The notes beneath the pieces are model-generated. The model had not been told where the DNA came from. It searched no databases and saw only the letters and a program-made list of their open reading frames with translations. Shown here piece after piece: positions 1-6,849 of a stretch of DNA of 35,384 bases. Each line of letters starts with the position of its first letter. Position 1 is the first letter of the stretch. Source of the stretch: an uncultured Clostridia bacterium (GTDB taxonomy: Bacteria > Bacillota > Clostridia > TANB77 > CAG-508); assembly GCA_947626205.1 (NCBI GenBank), contig CANQRO010000003.1, forward strand, positions 1-35,384. The letters run 5' to 3'. Made by a program: the position numbers and the translations under genes.

Positions 1-2
1 TT

Positions 3-77
3 TGGTTGGGCTGGCTAGATTCGAACTAGCGCATGCATGAGTCAAAGTCATGTGCCTTACCGCTTGGCTACAGCCCA
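3..77 (-). tRNA. tRNA-Gln (anticodon TTG)
   Basis: Read on the minus strand this folds as a standard 75-nt cloverleaf. The seven-base acceptor stem TGGGCTG pairs with CAGCCCA, followed by discriminator A and an encoded CCA at positions 5-3. The anticodon loop is CTTTGAC, giving TTG for glutamine, and the T loop is TTCGAAT. It lies 16 bases downstream of tRNA-His and is probably cotranscribed with it from the promoter near position 240. Confidence 0.96.
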
Positions 78-93
78 GTAAAAATTATATTTA

Positions 94-171
94 TGGGGTG
101 GAAGATGGGACTCGAACCCACGGTCTCCAGTGCCACAAACTGGCGCGTTAACCAACTACGCCACATCCACC
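94..171 (-). tRNA. tRNA-His (anticodon GTG)
   Basis: Minus-strand cloverleaf with anticodon loop TTGTGGC, giving GTG for histidine. The extra 5' G typical of tRNA-His (position 171) faces C73, and CCA is encoded at 96-94. The acceptor stem has one T-T mismatch at pair 6. It is the first tRNA of a two-gene unit with tRNA-Gln. Confidence 0.96.
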
Positions 172-176
172 ATATT

Positions 177-210
177 ATTGCACTGTTACTGGGATTTGTA
201 ACAGTGCAAT
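177..210 (-). repeat. perfect 13-bp inverted repeat in the tRNA leader
   Basis: Arms ATTGCACTGTTAC (177-189) and its exact complement (198-210) enclose an 8-base loop. The hairpin begins at the predicted start of transcription of the tRNA unit and ends a few bases before tRNA-His. It has no U-run on either side, so it is a poor terminator. It may be a 5' leader structure or a DNA-binding site. Confidence 0.8.
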
Positions 211-214
211 TAAT

Positions 215-243
215 ATTTTACCCAAATTTTATAAATTTGTCAA
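215..243 (-). promoter_or_regulatory. sigma-A promoter of the tRNA-His/tRNA-Gln unit
   Basis: On the minus strand a perfect -35 TTGACA (243-238) is followed by a 17-base spacer and -10 TAAAAT (220-215). Transcription would start near position 208, at the edge of the perfect hairpin. Confidence 0.85.
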
Positions 244-295
244 CAGTTTTTTTATATTTTATGCCTAACAAGTAGCATAAAGCAATTTTCCATAT

Positions 296-1006
296 TTATT
301 GTTCTTTTGCCCAAATTATTAATCTTCCTTTACTATCATCTGTACATGTTGTTAAAGAAATCTCTCTTTTTCCAGCTGTATCTCTTGTCACATACTCACC
401 GTCATTTTCTGTAGTTCTATATATGTTATAAATTGTATAAGCAACTTTTGTTCCTGTTTCATAATCTGTTATATAAATTATATCACCGTTAGACAATTGC
501 TTATTTTTTCCAAAGAATGCACCATTACGATAGTTATGTCCAGAAATTGTTGTGTTACCAACCTTATTTAATCCTGGTCCATAATAATATGCTACTGATA
601 CTTCTAATGACTTTATAGTTACCTCATCTAGTATTGGATAATCTACACCTGTTTTTGGTATTTCTATTCTTCCTAATACACCAAAACCTTTATATGTTGG
701 TTTGTTTTTATTGCTTCCTGAACTTTGTCCACCACTACTAGTGCCATCATCTATTTGTCCAATATCGATAACAGTATTTCCTCCTGATGGCTCATCTGAA
801 GGTTCTTCTACGTTATCATCATCTTTTTGTATCATAAAATTTCTCATACTTTCGTCATATTGGTCCATAAAATTTTTTGCATCATTATCTATACTATATT
901 TACGATACATGTCATAACCAACAAATGCAATTAATCCTAATATTAAAATAACTATTATAATTAACACAATTGTAAGAATATTACTATATTTACTATCACT
1001 AAACAT
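296..1006 (-). CDS. sortase family transpeptidase
   Basis: Cell-surface transpeptidase that joins LPXTG-like proteins to the wall or to each other. The N-terminus has one transmembrane segment, then a Ser/Gly/Asp-rich linker, then the sortase barrel. The catalytic His is seen in TTISGHNYRNGAFFG, the Cys in SLTTCTDDSKGR, and the Arg just after it in GRLIIWAK. The fold is class B/D-like but I cannot assign a class firmly. The start is placed at the second Met (MFSDSKYS) because the Shine-Dalgarno GGGAGG sits seven bases before it; the longer reading frame would run through that site. No substrate gene lies beside it. Downstream are two tRNAs with their own promoter. Confidence 0.88.
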   Translation of the reverse strand: MFSDSKYSNILTIVLIIIVILILGLIAFVGYDMYRKYSIDNDAKNFMDQYDESMRNFMIQKDDDNVEEPSDEPSGGNTVIDIGQIDDGTSSGGQSSGSNKNKPTYKGFGVLGRIEIPKTGVDYPILDEVTIKSLEVSVAYYYGPGLNKVGNTTISGHNYRNGAFFGKNKQLSNGDIIYITDYETGTKVAYTIYNIYRTTENDGEYVTRDTAGKREISLTTCTDDSKGRLIIWAKEQ

Positions 1007-1081
1007 ATATTTTCCTCCCTTTTTCATTTGATTACACCTATATTACTATTATAACATACTTTTTTGCATTTTTATACATAT

Positions 1082-1429
1082 TTATATAATTTTTTCGCCT
1101 AATTTTCTTCCAGCTAACAAATGGAAGTGTAGATGTGGTACTTCTTGTCCTCCATCTTCTCCACAATTTGCAATTACTCTAAATCCTTTTTCCTTTACTC
1201 CTTGTTCTTCTGCTACTTTATTAATTACTGTGAAAATTTTTCCAATTAGTGCTTCATCTTCACTTTTCAATTCTGCAATAGATTTTATATGTTTCTTAGG
1301 AACTACCAAGATATGAATTGGTGCAACAGGGTTGATGTCTTTAAAAGCTATTACTTTATCATCTTCATATACAATAGCAGATGGTATTTCTTTTTTTATA
1401 ATTTTACAAAATATGCAATTGTCTTCCAT
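1082..1429 (-). CDS. HIT family (histidine triad) nucleotide-binding protein
   Basis: Small cytoplasmic HIT hydrolase of the HinT type, 115 aa. The family hydrolyses adenosine phosphoramidates, including aminoacyl-adenylates. The N-terminus has CIFCKIIKKEIPS, typical of the family, and the C-terminus carries the triad HLHFHLLAG. The gene begins 46 bases after the end of the alanyl-tRNA synthetase and is probably in its operon, which suits a role near aminoacyl-adenylates, although that link is inference. ATG start with a GAAGGGA Shine-Dalgarno. Confidence 0.93.
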   Translation of the reverse strand: MEDNCIFCKIIKKEIPSAIVYEDDKVIAFKDINPVAPIHILVVPKKHIKSIAELKSEDEALIGKIFTVINKVAEEQGVKEKGFRVIANCGEDGGQEVPHLHFHLLAGRKLGEKII

Positions 1430-1475
1430 AACTATTTTCCCTTCTTAAAAGTTTTTCTCAACTTTTTATATTTAA

Positions 1476-3233
1476 CTATTTTATAAGAATTGCTTTTATA
1501 CGTCTTACGCCTGCTGAACTTGCTTCTTCTTTTTGAATTTTAAATGTTCCTAATTCTGATGTGTTTTTAACATGTGGCCCTCCACATAACTCTTTAGACA
1601 CATTTCCTATAGAATATACTGTAACAATATCTGGATATTTTTCAATAAACATGCACTCTGCTCCAGATTTTATTGCATCTTCTTTTTTCATTTCCTGTAC
1701 AGTTACAGGTAAAGCTTGTTTTATCCATTCATTTACTAAGTCTTCTACTTTTTTCTTTTCTTCATCTGTAAGCTTATGGTCACAAGAAAAATCGAATCTC
1801 ATTCTTTCTGGTGTAATGTTTGACCCTTTTTGATGTACATCTTTATTTATTACAATTTTTAATGCAGCATTTAAAAGATGTGTTGCTGTATGATAACAAA
1901 TTGTTTCTGGGCTTTGATCAGCAAGTCCTCCTTTAAATTTTTGTTCTGAACCCATTCTAGATTTTTCTTGATGTTCTTTATATAGTTTTTGAAAATTCTC
2001 CATATCTATTGTGAATCCTTGTTCTTTTGCTAAATCACTTGTTACTTCTGGTGGGAAACCATATGTATCATATAAATGAAATACAATTTGTCCATCTATT
2101 TTTGTTTGATTTTCTTTCTTCAACCTTAAAATTACTTTTTCAAATTCTCTTTCGCCATTTGCAAGTGTTTTTATAAATTTATCTTTTTCTTCTATTAAAA
2201 CCTTTTTAATTTCTTCTCTATTTTTTTCTAATTCTGGATACATCTCTTTTAAAACATCTATATTTAAATCTATTAAATTAGATAACTCATTTAAATCTAT
2301 TTGTAATTTATTCAAATGTCTTGTCATTCTACGAATTAATCTTCTTAAAATATACCCTCTATCTACATTGCTAGGTCTTCCACCATCAGAAATAATCATT
2401 ATACTACAACGTAAATGCTCTGCTACAATTCTTCTAGAACTTATATCATCACTTTTTGCAAGATTTTTTAATTCTTCCATAATTGGTGCAAATATTTCTG
2501 TATCATATGGTGTTTCTTTTCCTTGAAGTAGCATTGCCATTCTTTCAAGTCCAAGTCCTGTATCTACATTTCTTTGTTTTAGTTTTGAATATGTACCATC
2601 TTTAGATTTGTAATATTCCATAAATACATTATTCCATATTTCAACATACTTTCCGCAACCACAAGATGGATCACAATTTTCTGAACAAGCTTCTTTTCCA
2701 GTATCATAAAACATCTCTGTATCTGGTCCACATGGTCCTTCTTCTCCTGCTATCCACCAGTTATCATCTTTTCCAAAATAATAAATATGATCTTTTGGCA
2801 TTCCTACCTTTTCCCATATTTTTGCAGATTCTTCGTCTTTTGGTGCATCTTCATCACCTTTAAATACTGTCACAAATAATTTTTCTACTGGAATACCTAA
2901 TTCCTTTGTTAAAAACTCGAAACTCATTTTTATAGATTCTTCTTTGAAATAATCTCCTAAAGACCAATTTCCAAGCATTTCAAAATATGTTAAATGACGG
3001 TTATCTCCTACTTCATCAATATCTACTGTTCTAACACATTTTTGATAATCTGTAAGACGTGTTCCTTCTGGATGTTTTTCTCCTAATAGATATGGTACAA
3101 GTGGTTGCATTCCAGCTGTTGTAAATAGAACTGATGGATCATTTTCTGGAATTAATGGTGCACTTGGTATTACTTTATGTCCATGGTTTTCAAAAAATTT
3201 TAAATATTTATTACGAATATTAATTGCCTTCAT
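1476..3233 (-). CDS. alaS: short alanyl-tRNA synthetase without C-terminal domain
   Basis: Charges tRNA-Ala with alanine. About 585 aa, against roughly 870 for the usual bacterial enzyme. The class II catalytic core comes first (FFENHGHKVIPSAPL, TTAGMQPLVPYLLG), then the tRNA-recognition helices (GGRPSNVDRGYILRRLIRR), then the editing/SAD domain with zinc ligands HTATH near residue 450 and CGGPH near 552. The protein stops right after the SAD signature SSAGVRRIKA, so the C-Ala domain (DHHA1) and its linker are absent. A Cys-rich insert, CSENCDPSCGCGKYVEIWN, follows the GPDTEMF motif and is unlike the E. coli type. The start is the second ATG (MKAINIRNK), nine bases from GGAG; the first is only three bases away. 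The HIT gene follows. It could be the sole AlaRS or a second paralogue. Confidence 0.9.
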   Translation of the reverse strand: MKAINIRNKYLKFFENHGHKVIPSAPLIPENDPSVLFTTAGMQPLVPYLLGEKHPEGTRLTDYQKCVRTVDIDEVGDNRHLTYFEMLGNWSLGDYFKEESIKMSFEFLTKELGIPVEKLFVTVFKGDEDAPKDEESAKIWEKVGMPKDHIYYFGKDDNWWIAGEEGPCGPDTEMFYDTGKEACSENCDPSCGCGKYVEIWNNVFMEYYKSKDGTYSKLKQRNVDTGLGLERMAMLLQGKETPYDTEIFAPIMEELKNLAKSDDISSRRIVAEHLRCSIMIISDGGRPSNVDRGYILRRLIRRMTRHLNKLQIDLNELSNLIDLNIDVLKEMYPELEKNREEIKKVLIEEKDKFIKTLANGEREFEKVILRLKKENQTKIDGQIVFHLYDTYGFPPEVTSDLAKEQGFTIDMENFQKLYKEHQEKSRMGSEQKFKGGLADQSPETICYHTATHLLNAALKIVINKDVHQKGSNITPERMRFDFSCDHKLTDEEKKKVEDLVNEWIKQALPVTVQEMKKEDAIKSGAECMFIEKYPDIVTVYSIGNVSKELCGGPHVKNTSELGTFKIQKEEASSAGVRRIKAILIK

Positions 3234-3267
3234 TAGCATTATCTCCTTTTAGTTTAATATGTTAAAA

Positions 3268-3296
3268 ATTATAATACAATTATATAAAAAAAGCAA
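3268..3296 (-). promoter_or_regulatory. promoter of the alaS-HIT unit
   Basis: Minus strand: -35 TTGCTT (3296-3291), 17-base spacer, -10 TATAAT (3273-3268). The resulting leader is short, about 25-30 nt, so it leaves no room for a T-box riboswitch. Confidence 0.7.
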
Positions 3297-3478
3297 TTAT
3301 AATATATAAAATATCTATATTTTACAATAGTATATTATATTAATTGTTTAACTTATTAAATTACTTTTATATGAAAAGTGCATTCGACATATGTGCATTT
3401 TACTTCACAAATATGCACATAGACTAATGTAACTTAACCTTATTGTATAACACTTCGATTTTTACTATACAATAAAAA

Positions 3479-3519
3479 TACAATGAAGAAAACCAAATTA
3501 CTTAGTTTTCTTCATTGTA
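3479..3519 (-). terminator. terminator of the SleB-like gene
   Basis: A 15-bp perfect stem (3479-3493 with 3505-3519) with an 11-base loop, followed on the minus strand by a T-rich tail. It begins four bases after the stop codon of the hydrolase gene. Confidence 0.85.
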
Positions 3520-3522
3520 CTT

Positions 3523-4416
3523 TTACTCTGAATAAACCCGCCGAAAATTGTGATCACCTATGGTCACCTTGACCCTTACGTTTTTTACTTTACTTAACTC
3601 TTCCATACGGTTTACAGTTAAGAAGTATAAGGCACCACCTTCCCAGTATTTAGAATCGGTTATACCGACTCTACTTGCTTCTTCTTTTAACAACTCTTCC
3701 GTTATGTTAGAGCCCTTAAAAGCCTCTGCTACAGCTTGTCTTATTTCTGTTGTTACATTATCATTTGTAACAACTTTTTTACAAGCTATTATTTCTCCAT
3801 TACTATATGGAGAAAACTGGTTTTTGTCGGCAATAATTTCTGAAATAGTGTCCGGAAACTTTTTAGAAGTTCTTCTGTTACGAATTACTTCTGCAACAGC
3901 TAGCTTTCCTTCATATGATTGATTGTTTGCTTCGGCATATACTAGCCGGCAAACATAATCAAATTCATCGGCTGTTAATTCCATTTTTTCCAGTTCTTCC
4001 GCTGTGGGGTAGTAGTCACCTTCAACTACTGTTCTTGCTGTTCTGGTCATGCTAAGTGTCATCACACTTGAAGAAACTTGCGTTTCCACTTTAACAGCAT
4101 TTAATGCTGACTTTACTTTTAGATCGACCTCTTTTTTATAGAGTTCTTCTTCTCTGTCTTCCATTTGGTCATCTAAATCCGCTTTCCAAGATGCGATACT
4201 CATCGCAGCATTTGCTACATTTATCTCCCTTTGATGGAGTTCTTCCTCTTTTGTAGAAAGCTCTGCTTCCCACATATTGAGGAATTCTTCTTTCTTACTC
4301 AAAGAGTAGATTCTGATTGCTACGATTACACATAGCACCGTAGCAACTATCATAAGTGTTATACTTATAACACCTATAATAGCTACACGTCTTGCCCACT
4401 TGCTTCTACTTTGCAT
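3523..4416 (-). CDS. membrane-anchored SleB-like cell wall hydrolase
   Basis: Probable spore-cortex or wall lytic enzyme (Hydrolase_2/SleB family), 297 aa. A basic N-terminus is followed by one transmembrane helix (about residues 10-33), then a charged coiled coil rich in Glu/Lys (about 40-100), then the catalytic domain from about 150, with VCRLVYAEANNQSYEGKLAV, VIRNRR and NQFSPY as family hallmarks. The coiled coil is unusual for SleB, which normally carries a peptidoglycan-binding domain there. The gene has its own promoter and terminator. Base use is clearly richer in G+C than the neighbours: codons such as CTC, GTC, GCG, AGG and three in-frame CGG codons, including a tandem CGG CGG, that are read through. 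Horizontal acquisition is plausible. Confidence 0.85.
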   Translation of the reverse strand: MQSRSKWARRVAIIGVISITLMIVATVLCVIVAIRIYSLSKKEEFLNMWEAELSTKEEELHQREINVANAAMSIASWKADLDDQMEDREEELYKKEVDLKVKSALNAVKVETQVSSSVMTLSMTRTARTVVEGDYYPTAEELEKMELTADEFDYVCRLVYAEANNQSYEGKLAVAEVIRNRRTSKKFPDTISEIIADKNQFSPYSNGEIIACKKVVTNDNVTTEIRQAVAEAFKGSNITEELLKEEASRVGITDSKYWEGGALYFLTVNRMEELSKVKNVRVKVTIGDHNFRRVYSE

Positions 4417-4479
4417 TTTTTTAATTCTCCTTATGTTTATTTATTATCTATGTAAAATCTATTCTTACAGAACAGATGT

Positions 4480-4519
4480 AAAAAATGCTACCGCCTAACA
4501 ACCACTTTGGCGGGTATGC
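4480..4519 (-). terminator. terminator-like hairpin in the SleB-like leader
   Basis: On the minus strand a bulged stem (GCATACCCGCC with GGCGGTAGC) is followed directly by TTTTTT (4485-4480). It lies after the predicted promoter at 4549-4577 and before the start codon at 4416. It could therefore act as an attenuator, or simply terminate readthrough from the oapA gene upstream. Confidence 0.55.
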
Positions 4520-4548
4520 TTAAAAAGCAATACATTTTGTATAATTAT

Positions 4549-4577
4549 ATTTTATTACATTTTATGTAAAATGTCAA
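4549..4577 (-). promoter_or_regulatory. promoter with overlapping palindromic operator
   Basis: Minus strand: perfect -35 TTGACA (4577-4572), 17-base spacer, -10 TAAAAT (4554-4549). The spacer holds an inverted repeat ACATTTTA-TG-TAAAATGT (4557-4574) that runs into the -35 box, a typical position for a repressor site. Confidence 0.75.
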
Positions 4578-4627
4578 ATTATATAAGCTTTTCAAGCTCT
4601 TTTAGAGATACTTTTGGCTTTCTTTTT

Positions 4628-5176
4628 TTATTCTTCTTTTTTCTCTTTATAAAACGGTTTTAATATATTAGAAACAATCCATATTATTTTTCCACTTTTT
4701 GCTTTTGCAAAACCTTTTCCTAAAGCTTTTCCTCCAACAGTTAATGATGCTACTAACGCACTTATTAAAAATTGCAATGGAAAATTAAGTTGATAAATAG
4801 CTGTTATTTTCATAGCAATAATTGCACTTATTGCTCCACTTAATACTCCGCATATGTCTCCAATTACATCTGCACAAATATTAGCTACTTTTGCAGAATT
4901 TCTAATTAATTTTACTGCTGTTTTAGCACCTGGTATTTTTTTACTTGCTTTTGCATGAAATTCTTCCTCACCTGCTACTGTTACTGCTACTCCTATTATA
5001 TCAAAAACAATACCAACTATAATAACAATAAGTAAAATTATTATTGCTGGAATAAGATTAATATCATTAATTGCTGTTGTTGATATGTACGAAAAAAATA
5101 ACGATAATATAAATGTTATTATAAATACTTCTATAAACCATTTTACATTTTCGTTATTATTATTATTTCTTTTCAA
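4628..5176 (-). CDS. oapA: OapA-like OLE-associated membrane protein (DUF21/CNNM-related)
   Basis: Four predicted membrane helices (about residues 11-32, 39-66, 100-125 and 132-155) in 182 aa. A basic amphipathic stretch, FHAKASKKIPGAKTAVK, lies between helices 2 and 3, and a DxxxD motif (D103, D107 in CADVIGDICG) opens helix 3. This matches what I know of OapA, the membrane partner of the large non-coding OLE RNA, a relative of CorB/CNNM magnesium-transport proteins; its mutants affect stress tolerance and magnesium homeostasis. Start codon is TTG at 5176 with GAGG eight bases before it. The 600 nt upstream lack a credible gene and have a good promoter, which is the arrangement expected for OLE RNA. 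A plain DUF21-type transporter fragment is the alternative. Confidence 0.82.
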   Translation of the reverse strand: MKRNNNNNENVKWFIEVFIITFILSLFFSYISTTAINDINLIPAIIILLIVIIVGIVFDIIGVAVTVAGEEEFHAKASKKIPGAKTAVKLIRNSAKVANICADVIGDICGVLSGAISAIIAMKITAIYQLNFPLQFLISALVASLTVGGKALGKGFAKAKSGKIIWIVSNILKPFYKEKKEE

Positions 5177-5204
5177 AATTATATCCTCACTTTATATTAT
5201 TGAA

Positions 5205-5807
5205 TATTTAAACACTTAAATATATGTTATGATGGTAAAAGTCTAAGTAAACTTTGTAGTATAGGTCCAGTTGAGTTTCTCTATTTTCTACTAAACATTA
5301 CTGTTTAGTTGTTTCCATTTAAAGAAAATATTTTTTTAAATTTAAAAATTAAAAAAATACCAGACAGCCACTAAAATCTACACCTTAATCCTTAGACTTC
5401 CTTGCAAATATATGCAAACATTCTAGAAGTTTTCCTTAAAATATTGTATCTATTACTAGTCTTTTTCGCAACAACAATTTCATAACCATACTTTCTTATT
5501 ACTTAGCTATTGTAATGAAAAAGCATTTAAAGTTAATCCCAAACTCATCACTCAAGACAGGCTACTCTATATATTGTGTCTTGGCACTTTATATAGGTTT
5601 TACTTAATTAGTCTTAATTAAGCCTCCGCGATAGTAGGGGAACATTTATATGTATGCCATTACATATTTCCCTATTATCTTTACTCCCTAAAAGCACACA
5701 GAACTGGGCGTTTTGCGCACAATCAAGAAACTTCATCGATATGCCCTTTAGTGGATTTTTAGCCCCACCCTCGTAATAGACAATATTACTAGAATAATGC
5801 ACCATCT
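5205..5807 (-). ncRNA. OLE RNA (ornate large extremophilic RNA), approximate ends
   Basis: About 600 nt of transcribed but apparently non-coding sequence directly upstream of the OapA-like gene. The 5' half is more G+C-rich than the surroundings and contains blocks such as GAGGGTGGGGCTAAAAATCC and a strong hairpin at 5637-5672 (GGGGAA with TTCCC, and ATATGTA with TACATAT). Size, strand and position upstream of oapA fit the OLE family. I have not aligned it to the OLE consensus, so the name rests mainly on context. The 3' end is a guess: the RNA may be processed, or may continue into the oapA mRNA. A 63-codon frame inside it has no Shine-Dalgarno and I reject it. Confidence 0.75.
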
Positions 5808-5813
5808 TTTTTT

Positions 5814-5842
5814 ATTATAGCATATATTTTTAAATTTATCAA
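5814..5842 (-). promoter_or_regulatory. promoter of OLE RNA and oapA
   Basis: Minus strand: -35 TTGATA (5842-5837), 17-base spacer, extended -10 TGCTATAAT with its core at 5819-5814. Transcription should start near 5807, at the beginning of the G+C-richer block. The 5843-6015 stretch between it and spoVT's terminator is T/A-rich with nothing else I can support. Confidence 0.8.
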
Positions 5843-6015
5843 AATAAAAATAATTTTTTTTTAATTATTGTTAGTATTATTTAACTTCAATATAATCATC
5901 ATTTTGGTAAATTTATCCATATCACTTTTTTTCTTTAATTTACTCGTTTTTTCTTCGTTTTTCATTATATTAAGCTTATATAGATATATTATACTGCTTG
6001 TTTTTGCTAGAAATC

Positions 6016-6039
6016 AATATAAAAAGGCAGTTTCCTGCC
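6016..6039 (-). terminator. terminator of spoVT
   Basis: GGCAG-GAAA-CTGCC stem-loop on the minus strand (6039-6026), a stable GNRA-type tetraloop, followed by TTTTTATATTG. It lies nine bases beyond the spoVT stop codon. Confidence 0.88.
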
Positions 6040-6048
6040 CTCTTTATA

Positions 6049-6603
6049 CTAAATTTCCATTTGGCTACCTAAAAAACCTGCTGCAGATTGTACAACTTTT
6101 AATTCAGCATCACCCATTTTTGCATTATTATCTTTAGATAACAATATTACACTTCCTATTACATCCCCTTGTGAAATTATAGGATATACAACTTGTGAAT
6201 TATATCTTCTTTCTTTATTATCATTTTTAGTTATTGGGATTGAAACTTCATTATTTTCTTTGCTTGTATAAACTTCTTTATCTTCTAAAAGTTGCTCTAA
6301 TTCAGCACTTAAATCTTGTTCTAAAAATTCCTTTTTAGAGCCTCCAGATACTGCAATTACTGTATCTTTGTCTGTAATACATGCAATATGTCCTGTTGTT
6401 TTTGCTAAAGTTTCTGCATATCCTGTCGCAAACTCAGAAAGTTCTCCAATTGGTGAATATTTTTTAAGTATAACTTCTCCTTCTTTATCTGTAAATATTT
6501 CTAAAGGATCACCTTCTTTTATTCTTAATGTTTTTCTTATTTCTTTTGGAATAACTATTCTTCCTAAATCATCAATTCGTCTTACAACACCTGTTGCTTT
6601 CAA
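6049..6603 (-). CDS. spoVT: stage V sporulation protein T, AbrB-family regulator
   Basis: Forespore transcription factor, 184 aa. The N-terminal swapped-hairpin AbrB domain (about residues 5-50) has the hallmark GVVRRIDDLGRIVIPKEIR. The C-terminal GAF-like domain (about 55-184) contains GHIACITDKDTVIAVSGG and ends near residue 180. In Bacillus it tunes sigma-G genes and spore coat and germination properties. The start codon is TTG with GGAGGG eight bases before it. It is monocistronic, between a strong terminator and a 230-base upstream region that holds only A/T-rich sequence and a small inverted repeat (6628-6650). Confidence 0.95.
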   Translation of the reverse strand: MKATGVVRRIDDLGRIVIPKEIRKTLRIKEGDPLEIFTDKEGEVILKKYSPIGELSEFATGYAETLAKTTGHIACITDKDTVIAVSGGSKKEFLEQDLSAELEQLLEDKEVYTSKENNEVSIPITKNDNKERRYNSQVVYPIISQGDVIGSVILLSKDNNAKMGDAELKVVQSAAGFLGSQMEI

Positions 6604-6817
6604 AACTATTTCCCTCCTTCTTATTTACTATGAATTTATATTTTTCATAGTTTTATTAGCATTTTTGTTTATAACTTTATTATTGCAAATGAAGGATTTT
6701 TTATGCATTTTTTTGACAATTTTTTATTTTTAAAAAATACATCAGTTAAACTTCTTACTATGCCACTATTGATATATTATTATATTTACCATTTACAATG
6801 ATTTATATTTATAGAAG

Positions 6818-6849
6818 TAAACGAGAACTAAAAATTTAGTTCTCGTTTA
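6818..6849 (-). terminator. terminator overlapping the end of the KAP ATPase gene
   Basis: Perfect 15-bp inverted repeat (6818-6832 with 6835-6849) separated by only two bases. The right arm encodes the last codons of the ATPase gene. The tail on the minus strand is only moderately T-rich. Confidence 0.7.

Noticed and set aside
33..275. Plus-strand frames lying over the tRNAs and opposite the real genes
   Set aside because: They overlap RNA genes or strongly supported minus-strand coding sequence, lack ribosome-binding sites and show no family resemblance.
3234..3300. T-box riboswitch before alaS (or tyrS)
   Set aside because: The predicted alaS leader is about 30 nt, the gap before tyrS about 80 nt, and no T-box sequence or antiterminator is seen.
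5614..5805. 63-codon minus-strand frame inside the presumed OLE RNA
   Set aside because: It has no Shine-Dalgarno, starts about three bases after the predicted transcription start, and its sequence resembles no protein. The region fits a structured RNA better.
5861..5965. 34-codon minus-strand frame upstream of the OLE promoter
   Set aside because: No Shine-Dalgarno and low-complexity Lys/Asn content expected of A/T-rich DNA.
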